Shown here: piece by piece, positions 1-4,933 of the stretch
Numbering within the stretch: the stretch's first letter is position 1
Layout of the letters: each line of letters opens with the position of its first letter
NCBI GenBank assembly: GCA_002315505.1
Contig: DCGX01000052.1
Location: 1-8,439 of the forward strand
Reading direction: 5' to 3'
Length of the DNA stretch: 8,439 bases
Origin: Ruminococcaceae bacterium UBA1767
GTDB lineage: Bacteria; Bacillota; Clostridia; Oscillospirales; Acutalibacteraceae
Program-made: the position numbers and the translations under genes
The notes under the pieces: model-generated
What the model was told of the DNA's origin: nothing
The model's database searches: none
The model's input: the letters and a program-made list of their open reading frames with translations, nothing else

Positions 1-245
1 TTTGCCATATCTTTTACGAGCCGAAAGAACATATCTTCCGCTTGTTCGTTAATATCGGCAAGGTGGGTGTGGAGGGTGTTGTCCATAACCATAATGGCAT
101 AAACGGCTTTACGACTGGTTTTAAGATAATTGTAATGTCTTCTGCCCCAAACACCAATCGGTCGAGTGTCGTCTTCGGGTGGTAAAGTAAAATTGGGGAT
201 GAGATAATCACCGACTTGGGTATAAGTAATATCTGTTTTCGGCAT
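1..245 (-). CDS. tnpV: TnpV-like transposon-encoded protein (3' end off window)
   Basis: The minus strand reads from an ATG at 245 and stays open to the window edge, giving 81 residues of a protein I recall as usually about 110-125 aa. It begins MPKTDITYTQVGDYLIPN, continues with LPPEDDTRPIGVWGRRHYNYLK, and has a later HLADINEQAEDMFFRLVKDMA block. This matches my memory of TnpV proteins of Tn4451-type and related clostridial mobile elements: YxxxGDYLxP, IGxWGxRHxxYLK, then HLAxIxxQAEEMF. The start is fixed by a strong GGAGG ribosome binding site (revcomp of 251-260) just upstream. TnpV is a small accessory protein; I know of no established biochemical role, though a resemblance to phage excisionases has been suggested. 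It marks the left part of the window as mobile-element DNA, which fits the broken tRNA at 672. The rest of the gene lies outside the window. Confidence 0.85.
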   Translation of the reverse strand, partial: MPKTDITYTQVGDYLIPNFTLPPEDDTRPIGVWGRRHYNYLKTSRKAVYAIMVMDNTLHTHLADINEQAEDMFFRLVKDMA

Positions 246-263
246 TAGAAAACCTCCTTCAAT

Positions 264-284
264 TTGGTAACTTCATTGTACCAA
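264..284. promoter_or_regulatory. Inverted repeat over the tnpV promoter, operator candidate
   Basis: TTGGTA (264-269) and TACCAA (279-284) form a perfect 6-bp inverted repeat with a 9-bp spacer. Two further A-T pairs follow beyond one mismatch. It overlaps the -10 box (275-280) and the start region of the minus-strand tnpV promoter, a usual place for a repressor site. No regulator is visible in the window. Confidence 0.3.
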
Positions 285-303
285 TTTCGGGAGGATTTGT
301 TAA
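275..303 (-). promoter_or_regulatory. Sigma-A type promoter for tnpV
   Basis: On the minus strand, TTAACA (303-298) and TACAAT (280-275) are separated by exactly 17 bp. The -10 box lies about 15 nt upstream of the ribosome binding site at 251-260, so the 5' leader of tnpV would be short. Confidence 0.7.
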
Positions 304-671
304 TTATGCGATTTTAAAGTGTATAGAATTAAATATTATTATTTTGAAAAATATAAATTACTTAAAGAAAAAATAATCTCAATCAACTACCAGTCAAGTA
401 AAATGTTTTTCCGATAGAGCTTATAGTTTTATTATCAATTCTTATTGATCACAATTTCAGGTGTTATTATTTTCGTAATTTTATGATTTCGTTTCCTAAC
501 ACAGCGCCTAACATTTTCCTAATACTTTTCAAAAAAGGCACTTTTTACCCTGTTTTTTAGTGTTTTATTACGTCACTTTGAGTGTTGTTTTTTATTAGGT
601 ATGCACAAGGGAAAGGACTAAATAACACAATATAATGTGCAATAACAACAAATAAACACTATATATAGCCC
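304..671. other. AT-rich non-coding end of the element
   Basis: No gene is visible on either strand. There is a 6-bp perfect hairpin, ATCAAT/ATTGAT with a 4-nt loop (434-449). A near-perfect inverted pair is formed by TAGTGTTTTATT (558-569) and AATAAACACTA (651-661), differing by one inserted T. A further AGTGTT lies at 581-586, and TGCAC/GTGCA at 603-607 and 637-641. Repeats this close to a tRNA junction could be arm-type sites for a recombinase or its directionality factor. That is inference from position only. Confidence 0.4.
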
Positions 672-716
672 CTCCAAAACCGCGTGCCGAGGGTTCAAGT
701 CCTTCTGCCCCTGCCA
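672..716 (+). pseudogene. tRNA-Trp(CCA) 3' half, displaced by element integration (attachment site)
   Basis: The segments of a tRNA-Trp can be read in order: anticodon loop CTCCAAA (672-678, anticodon CCA at 674-676), 3' anticodon stem ACCGC (679-683), variable loop (684-688), and T arm GAGGG/TTCAAGT/CCTTC (689-705) with four Watson-Crick pairs and one G-U. The 3' acceptor strand TGCCCCT (706-712), discriminator G and encoded CCA (714-716) follow. The matching 5' acceptor strand AGGGGCA, the D arm and the 5' anticodon stem are not present upstream, where the sequence is AT-rich element DNA. The fragment cannot give a functional tRNA by itself. The simple reading is a displaced attR-type copy of the tRNA 3' end, with the intact or reconstituted tRNA-Trp at the far end of the element. 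A crossover in the anticodon loop is typical of tRNA-specific tyrosine recombinases. Confidence 0.85.
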
Positions 717-723
717 TGAAAAT

Positions 724-769
724 TCGCTGAAAGCCTTGTGTATCAAGGGTTTCGGCGATTTTTTGTTTT
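724..769 (+). terminator. Rho-independent terminator of the tRNA-Trp unit
   Basis: The arms TCGCTGAAAGCCTTG (724-738) and 744-758 pair over 15 positions with one G-G mismatch and one G-U pair, around a 5-nt loop. A T-rich tail follows (759-769). It starts 8 nt after the tRNA CCA end, so it is most likely the original terminator of the tRNA gene, kept on the displaced side. Confidence 0.85.
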
Positions 770-794
770 GTTCAAAAAAATATTATTTTGCTTA

Positions 795-871
795 TTTTGA
801 CACAAATTCCGTGTCAAAAAGATGTGTCAAGCCAGATTTTTGTGTCATTTGTGTCAAAAATTTGTGTCAAA
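795..871. repeat. Cluster of GTGTCA motifs with a 9-bp inverted repeat
   Basis: GTGTCA occurs five times in direct orientation (811, 824, 842, 851, 864) and once inverted as TGACAC (798-803). The first two form a perfect 9-bp inverted repeat, TTTTGACAC/GTGTCAAAA (795-803 and 811-819), with a 7-bp spacer. The 11-mer TTTGTGTCAAA is repeated exactly at 848-858 and 861-871, a 13-bp period. No T-tract follows the inverted repeat, so it is not a terminator. It could be a set of binding sites for a DNA-binding protein or a decayed short repeat. Confidence 0.6.
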
Positions 872-875
872 TTTT

Positions 876-898
876 CGCCTGCTTCAAGGTGTTTTTTT
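876..898 (+). terminator. Weak terminator-like hairpin
   Basis: CGCCT (876-880) pairs with AGGTG (887-891), including one G-U pair, around a 6-nt loop. Seven T residues follow (892-898). The stem is short, so this may be only a helper to the stronger hairpin that begins at 901. Confidence 0.35.
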
Positions 899-900
899 AG

Positions 901-935
901 TCTCGGAATCTTAATTGATTCCGGGATTTTTTTAT
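901..935 (+). terminator. Rho-independent terminator
   Basis: TCTCGGAATC (901-910) pairs with GATTCCGGGA (917-926), ten pairs with one G-U, around a 6-nt loop. A tract of T with one A follows (927-937). No coding gene lies directly upstream, so it is either a second terminator for read-through from the tRNA or the end of a small transcript across the GTGTCA repeats. Confidence 0.75.
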
Positions 936-1367
936 TTTCAAATTATTTTATAAAAGTTCAAACTATATTAAGGTTGGATGCATCGTATAAAAGAAAGTAA
1001 AAAAACACAAAAGGTTGTCTTTGTTTATATATGCATATTTTCCGCTGTTAAAATAAATCGTATCTCTGATATCGCACATTCCAGGAATGTCAATTATTAT
1101 TTAATTGCTTTCTGCAAAGCAGCATTGGCTTTTCCTGTGTTTTTCACGTTTATTCTCTTAGGTTACTGTTGTCTCAAAAAGTAGCAATCTAACAGATAAA
1201 GTTTACTACTCGACGTGCTATTGTTCAATATTCAAACCATACAAAATTTAATACAGTATTTTGACAACAGTTAATCTGTGCTGCAACAATTATTTTCCAT
1301 ACTATGCCCATATACGGAGCAACACTTTTAACGAGTTTGCACCGACAGTCAAAAGAATAAAAATATA
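936..1367. other. Intergenic stretch with no supported gene
   Basis: I see no gene here that I can defend. The only uninterrupted reading of note is a 68-codon plus-strand frame at 978-1184, ending in a hydrophobic stretch before two lysines. It lacks a good ribosome binding site and promoter and has the composition of random AT-rich DNA. The far end carries the promoter of the next gene. Confidence 0.4.
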
Positions 1368-1397
1368 TTGACAGCTTCAATATGGGTAATGTATAAT
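1368..1397 (+). promoter_or_regulatory. Consensus sigma-A promoter of the zinc-ribbon gene
   Basis: TTGACA (1368-1373) and TATAAT (1392-1397) both match the consensus perfectly, with an 18-bp spacer. Transcription would start near 1404, about 29 nt before the ATG at 1433. A poly-G ribosome binding site lies at 1418-1424. No operator-like dyad is evident, so expression could be strong and housekeeping-like. Confidence 0.85.
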
Positions 1398-1432
1398 TAA
1401 AATACTCGAAAATAAAAGGGGGGGCAATTAAT

Positions 1433-2743
1433 ATGTTCTGCGAAAATTGCGGGAACCAGATTTCTGCGGGTGCAAAATTCTGCGCCAAATGCGGCACTCC
1501 AACAATAATTTCACCCGAGAATCCCAATACACAGTTATATTCTCAAAATCACAATGTTGATAATAACTCCATGCCTGCTGTTCAGAATGATATTCCCGAA
1601 TACGGATATCAGCAGCCTATCGGCAACTCATATGATGTTACCGGCAACGGCTACAACGATAGTTCTCAACCGGGCAAAAAAAGGAAAAAGAAATCGAAAA
1701 AGAAAGCGTCAAAGCGTATCGCCTCCTTTATTGCAATTCTCGTTGCAGTTGCGTTTATTTTCAGCGGTGTATACATCTTTGTCATCAAGGAAGATGACTG
1801 GTATTATAAGTCAAAAAGTATATATTATAACGTAAAAGACGGTGAAGCAGAAAAGTTTTCAGAAACTGAGTATTTTGAAAACGGATTGCTATTGTCAGAT
1901 ACTACAGACGGAGAAAAAGGTGATGAGTACTCCTACGATAAGCACGGAAGAATCTCTTCAATGAAGTCCGAGGAAGATGGTGGGGAATACAGTCTTGAAT
2001 TTGAATACAGTAAAGACGGAAAGAACTATGTTGCCTCTGACAGCGCTGAACTTGACAGCGGAATAGTTGAATTTGAAGTTACTTATGACAGCAACTATAA
2101 TATAATTTCTGTAACAAGTGTGCAGGAAATCGATGGAGAAAAAACAGAAAGCAAAATCGAATGTGAGTACAAAAACGGCAGGGAAATTTCACGGATTTCT
2201 TACATTGACGGAGAAAAACGTAGTGAAGAATATAAAGAATATTACAGCAACGGAAAACTAAAAACCGAAACCGTAAAAAGTGATCATGATAATTATATTT
2301 ATGAATATGATAAGGACGGTAACAAAATTTCCGAAACTCGCTACAATGATAACGGGGTTGAATACAAAACAGAATCTACATATGAAAAAGGCAGGCTTAT
2401 CGGTGAAGTTTACAAAATAGACGGAGAAAAAAATTCTGAAACCAAGCTGGACAAGAAGGATGATGTATATAAATTTGAATGCTATAATAGCAGCGACGAG
2501 CTCAACGGGTACCAGTATATGTATTATGAGGGTAAGAACCTTGTAAAAATAGAAAGTTATGACGAAGACAAAAATATGACTTACGTTACCGAGTATGAGT
2601 TTGACAAGCATTCCAACGTAACAAGCCAGAAAACATATTCCTATGACGAAAATGGTGAAAAAATCCTTGACCGACAGACTGAATATGAGTATTCAAGAAA
2701 GAGCTTCAGACAGTTTTTCAAGGAAATAAAATTATTTTTTTGA
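1433..2743 (+). CDS. Zinc-ribbon, single-TM protein with YD/RHS-like extracytoplasmic repeats
   Basis: This 436-residue protein starts at an ATG 8 nt after a G-rich ribosome binding site. Residues 1-23 form a zinc ribbon with C3xxC6 and C17xxC20. An Asn/Gln/Pro/Tyr-rich linker follows (about 24-80), then a very basic stretch (82-95). One membrane helix, rich in Ile/Val/Ala/Phe, spans about 96-118. The arrangement suggests that the zinc ribbon is cytoplasmic and residues 119-436 are outside. The outer part is acidic and built of short tyrosine-rich units resembling YD repeats or MORN-like strands, for example YSYDKHG at 166-172, YEYDKDG at 290-296, YNDNG at 304-308 and YSYDENG at 402-408. Such beta-strand repeats usually make an elongated or beta-helical domain. 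Zinc-ribbon plus TM proteins are common in Clostridia and mostly uncharacterised. The gene has its own promoter and no operon partner, and I see no good terminator after it. Function unknown; envelope sensing or binding is a guess. Confidence 0.9.
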   Translation: MFCENCGNQISAGAKFCAKCGTPTIISPENPNTQLYSQNHNVDNNSMPAVQNDIPEYGYQQPIGNSYDVTGNGYNDSSQPGKKRKKKSKKKASKRIASFIAILVAVAFIFSGVYIFVIKEDDWYYKSKSIYYNVKDGEAEKFSETEYFENGLLLSDTTDGEKGDEYSYDKHGRISSMKSEEDGGEYSLEFEYSKDGKNYVASDSAELDSGIVEFEVTYDSNYNIISVTSVQEIDGEKTESKIECEYKNGREISRISYIDGEKRSEEYKEYYSNGKLKTETVKSDHDNYIYEYDKDGNKISETRYNDNGVEYKTESTYEKGRLIGEVYKIDGEKNSETKLDKKDDVYKFECYNSSDELNGYQYMYYEGKNLVKIESYDEDKNMTYVTEYEFDKHSNVTSQKTYSYDENGEKILDRQTEYEYSRKSFRQFFKEIKLFF

Positions 2744-2851
2744 TAGCTAAAGAGCAACTTTGAAGTGGCTTTCAGCTCAGAACAAAAAGCAATTCGGTAG
2801 TTTTTTAAAATTTGTGTAAAGTCCAAAGAATGGCATAAAATATTGAGTGGT

Positions 2852-2892
2852 AACAGGGTGTGTGAGTCGCATGACGACTTACACGCCTTGTT
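2852..2892 (+). repeat. 18-bp imperfect inverted repeat (hairpin A)
   Basis: Bases 2852-2869 pair with 2875-2892 over 18 positions around a 5-nt loop. The three non-Watson-Crick positions (2856/2888, 2859/2885, 2864/2880) are all G-U pairs if the plus strand is the RNA, and would be A-C mismatches on the minus strand. No T-tract follows, so it is not a standard terminator. It may be a folded RNA element or part of a small repeat next to the IS remnant. Confidence 0.65.
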
Positions 2893-2898
2893 TGCATC

Positions 2899-2983
2899 AT
2901 AGCGGAAAAATCGGGGCATATCAAGGGCGGCTGATTTCTCAGCCGTTAATCTTACCATTGATATGCTGCGGTTTTTCTGTTAT
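2899..2983 (+). repeat. 26-bp imperfect inverted repeat with nested hairpin (hairpin B)
   Basis: Bases 2899-2924 pair with 2958-2983 over 26 positions with a single G-G mismatch (2914/2968). Four other positions are G-U in the plus-strand reading. Inside it, CGGCTGA (2928-2934) and TCAGCCG (2939-2945) form a perfect 7-bp hairpin with a 4-nt loop, extendable by two G-U pairs. It could be a structured RNA, a MITE-like element, or two facing copies of an IS end, since 2903-2917 also resembles the right end of the ISL3 remnant. Confidence 0.65.
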
Positions 2984-2989
2984 TCGGGC

Positions 2990-3061
2990 AGTCTGTCGGC
3001 GAAAAACACTTCAAGTTGGGAATGGATTTATCCCCAGGACCTGCACTTGTTTTGACAGACT
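2990..3061 (+). repeat. Nested inverted repeats upstream of the transposase remnant
   Basis: AGTCTGTCGG (2990-2999) pairs with TTGACAGACT (3052-3061), ten pairs with two G-U. Within it, CAAGT (3012-3016) faces ACTTG (3045-3049), and TGGG (3017-3020) faces CCCA (3033-3036). The inner stems are short and could be chance. Confidence 0.35.
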
Positions 3062-3229
3062 TGTGGCTCATGCAGTTTTTTTATCAGTACAGGTAAGTTA
3101 GAGGGATTTAATAACAAGATTAAAATTGCTAAAAGAATCGGATATGGGTACCGTGATGAAGATTACATCTTTACCTTTATCCGATATCTTTCATTGCCTT
3201 CTGTTCGTTTTAGCCCCAACTTTCCGTGA
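3056..3229 (+). pseudogene. ISL3-family transposase, C-terminal remnant with a frameshift
   Basis: The frame that ends at the TGA at 3227-3229 reads ISTGKLEGFNNKIKIAKR from 3083, then IGYGYRDEDYIFTFIRYLSLP. This matches the C-terminal signature of ISL3-family DDE transposases as I recall it: ISTGxxEGxNNxIKxxKRxxYGYRxxxYFxxxIR, around the last catalytic Glu (here in KLEG). The preceding RLVAHAV, also typical of these transposases, lies in the neighbouring frame at 3058-3078. One extra base in the T7 tract at 3076-3082 would join the two. Only about 57 residues of an expected 400 or more remain, without the first two catalytic Asp residues or a start codon, so it is not active. Confidence 0.8.
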
Positions 3230-3319
3230 AGAAACTATTAAAATACAAAATTTAAATTAAGGAATGCTGCATTTCAAATCATCGGTCTTTATTTTTGAAT
3301 ACAAATGTGTTACAATTAT

Positions 3320-3348
3320 TTGAGTTGGATTATATAGAAAAATACAAA
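3320..3348 (+). promoter_or_regulatory. Probable promoter of the deacetylase-like gene
   Basis: TTGAGT (3320-3325) and TACAAA (3343-3348) are separated by 17 bp, about 47 nt before the start codon at 3396. An alternative -10, TACAAT (3311-3316), has no good -35. The -10 box is imperfect, so the assignment is moderate. Confidence 0.45.
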
Positions 3349-3395
3349 AAACATTATTATATGACATTTATTATTTTCAATAACGGGGTGGTAAA

Positions 3396-4709
3396 ATGAC
3401 GGATATAATCTTCTCTTTTGATACAGAGGATTTCACTTCAAATATAAGTGCTGACGCAATCGTAACAGAGGCAGAAATACTCAGAAAACAAGGCGTTAAA
3501 GGGTGCTTTTGTATTGTCGGGCTTCTGGCAAAACAGCTAAAAAGCTGGAACAGAAATGACGTTGTTAAAGCTCTTAGCTACCATGAAATAAATCTCCATA
3601 CATACGGGCACACACTTCACCCGATGATAACAGAATATACGGATATTGAGGACTTTGAAAAGGCTAAAAATGAAGTTATCCGTCAGGAAAGTGAAGCAAT
3701 TCGATTAATTCGGGAAGCACTCGGAGCTGAAAAGATTTATGCTGCCGTTCCTCCGGGAAATGCCAAATCATATGCTGCTATGTATGCTTATAGTGATATG
3801 GGTATCCCTATTTATGCTGATACAGTTTGTGACCCCGAAGATGGTTCGGGATGCTGGTATTGCAATATTTTTCATATTGATTATGCGTATTGCTGTGAGC
3901 AGAATTTCTTTGACGGAAATGACAACGATTTGAAAGCTGTTCTTGATGAACTTGCAAAACGAAAAAGAGCGGTTGTATATACTCATCCTAACGCAAGTCT
4001 TTTTAATGAGTGGTGGGATATTAAAAATTACGATAAAGAAAATCTTTGCGAATTCGGCGAATGGAAAGAATGTAACAGAAGACCGGAAGCACAAAGTGAT
4101 AATTTTTATAAAAATCTTAATCGTTTTGTTGAACTTATTAAAAATGACAGCCGCTTCAACATTGTTACATACAGTGATGTTGCAAAAAAAATAACAGAAG
4201 ACAACGCACGAGTAATAAAAGCAAATGATTTACTCTTAATAAAAAAACAACTTGCTGAAAAATTCTATCCTGTATCAAATCCGGATTCGTTTTCACTCAG
4301 TGATATTTTCTATGCCTGTGTTGATTTGCTGAATGGCAAAGACGAGCATATCTGCGGTAAGGTCTACGGATTACTTTCAAGACCGTTTAGGGCTGAAAGT
4401 GAAATCATTGTTACCGCCGATGAAATAAAAACGAGTGCAAAGCACATAAAGACCGATGCATTTATACCTGATAAAATTATTGTCGGCAATAAAGAAATCG
4501 GTCCTGCCGATTGGCTTATGTCCGCACTTGAAATAATATGCGGTAAAGAGCAAGCAACAATTATTCCTAAGGAACAACTTCCGTGTCTTGATATTCTTCC
4601 GCAGGTTCGTGATGGCTCACTTAAAGGTACGTGGCGTCACTCAGATACATTTCAGGATAAATACCTTTCGGAAAGATTTCGCTTGCAATCCTGGACTATG
4701 AGATTTTAA
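3396..4709 (+). CDS. Polysaccharide deacetylase-like protein (NodB fold), no signal peptide
   Basis: The ATG follows a G-rich ribosome binding site (GGGGTGG, 3385-3391). Residues 1-265 show the carbohydrate esterase 4/NodB pattern in order: FSFDTED (6-12) with the catalytic/metal Asp, metal-binding HTYGH (68-72, the H-[ST]-x-x-H motif) preceded by H63, PPG (119-121) at the third motif, and YTHP (195-198) giving the late catalytic His. Enzymes of this fold remove acetyl groups from N-acetyl sugars or cleave related C-N bonds using a divalent metal. A first motif of type DxED is seen in divergent members. There is no signal peptide or TM, so as written it acts in the cytoplasm or leaves by another route. 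Residues about 295-437 form an extra region; part of it (340-400) resembles pseudomurein-binding-type repeats, but this is from memory and uncertain. The substrate is unknown. It is a single-gene unit converging with the next gene. Confidence 0.8.
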   Translation: MTDIIFSFDTEDFTSNISADAIVTEAEILRKQGVKGCFCIVGLLAKQLKSWNRNDVVKALSYHEINLHTYGHTLHPMITEYTDIEDFEKAKNEVIRQESEAIRLIREALGAEKIYAAVPPGNAKSYAAMYAYSDMGIPIYADTVCDPEDGSGCWYCNIFHIDYAYCCEQNFFDGNDNDLKAVLDELAKRKRAVVYTHPNASLFNEWWDIKNYDKENLCEFGEWKECNRRPEAQSDNFYKNLNRFVELIKNDSRFNIVTYSDVAKKITEDNARVIKANDLLLIKKQLAEKFYPVSNPDSFSLSDIFYACVDLLNGKDEHICGKVYGLLSRPFRAESEIIVTADEIKTSAKHIKTDAFIPDKIIVGNKEIGPADWLMSALEIICGKEQATIIPKEQLPCLDILPQVRDGSLKGTWRHSDTFQDKYLSERFRLQSWTMRF

Positions 4710-4883
4710 AAAGATATTAAAATTTACAAATAAGACGACCTTTGCAAAATTTACAATATATCAATGAATTAATAAATGATAAGCAAGTGGGATGAGTAAT
4801 TTTAATTACATAAGCTGTTGTTTATTTGTGAAAAGAGAGTCGTTGTAAACTAATAATAAAATTCAATCAAAGCAAAATAAACA
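4710..4883. other. Convergent intergenic spacer
   Basis: AT-rich, with no gene. AAAATTTACAA occurs twice as a direct repeat (4719-4729 and 4746-4756). A short palindrome, GTAATT-TT-AATTAC, lies around 4796-4809. Neither suggests a function by itself. Confidence 0.3.
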
Positions 4884-4926
4884 ATGGGGCTGTTCTGAAA
4901 ACCATCAGAGCAGCCCCATATTTTTA
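4884..4926. terminator. Shared (bidirectional) hairpin terminator
   Basis: Bases 4884-4898 pair with 4905-4919 over 15 positions with one G-U, around a 6-nt loop; the stem has a GGGGCTG core. On the plus strand a T-tract follows (4921-4925). On the minus strand the hairpin is followed by TTGTTTATTTTG. It lies between two convergent genes and probably ends both: the deacetylase from the left, and the 745-residue protein whose stop codon is 15 nt away. Confidence 0.9.
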
Positions 4927-4933
4927 ATAAGAT

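Larger units (their letters stand above)
1..671. mobile_element. End of an integrated genetic element
   Basis: Two observations suggest that this stretch is the terminal part of an integrated element. It carries a tnpV-like gene, and it stops exactly where tRNA-Trp identity begins inside the anticodon loop (base 672). The 5' half of that tRNA is absent, as expected at the end of an element that integrated into a tRNA gene and displaced its 3' half. No integrase is visible, so the recombinase and the element type are unknown. The boundary at 671/672 is inferred and could be off by a few bases. Confidence 0.6.
2903..3233 (+). mobile_element. Deletion remnant of an ISL3-family insertion sequence
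   Basis: The right part encodes the last residues of an ISL3-type transposase. Around its stop codon, GCCCC-AAC-TTTCCG (3213-3226) is the inverted counterpart of CGGAAA-AATC-GGGGC (2903-2917) on the left, with matching outer blocks and a different centre. These could be the two terminal inverted repeats of an IS that lost nearly all its interior, leaving about 330 bp. The left boundary is uncertain because the match is imperfect and overlaps hairpin B. I did not find a clear target duplication. Confidence 0.45.

Noticed and set aside
788..1000. 70-codon plus-strand reading frame
   Set aside because: It runs through the GTGTCA repeats and both terminator hairpins at 876-935, has no ribosome binding site and has repeat-derived composition.
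795..1000. CRISPR-like array from the GTGTCA repeats
   Set aside because: Units are 6-11 bp with irregular spacing and no spacers of constant length; no cas genes are visible.
978..1184. 68-codon plus-strand frame with a hydrophobic end
   Set aside because: Only a weak AAGG upstream, no promoter, and composition as expected for random AT-rich DNA; I cannot support it as a gene.
2750..2815. Possible terminator after the zinc-ribbon gene
   Set aside because: GAGC/GCTC and TGAA/TTCA can pair, but the stem is short and broken and the T-run lies more than 20 nt later.
2641..2958. Minus-strand 105-codon frame over the end of the zinc-ribbon gene and the intergenic region
   Set aside because: It is antisense to the real gene and to hairpins A and B, with no start signals and no recognisable domain.
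2847..3101. 84-codon plus-strand frame
   Set aside because: It spans hairpins A and B and nested repeats. Only its last part (RLVAHAV) is real, as part of the frameshifted ISL3 remnant.
4723..4853. Imperfect inverted repeat TTTACAA...CGAC / GTCG-TTGTAAA in the convergent spacer
   Set aside because: Interrupted by 6 nt on one arm, over 100 bp apart and AT-rich; likely chance.
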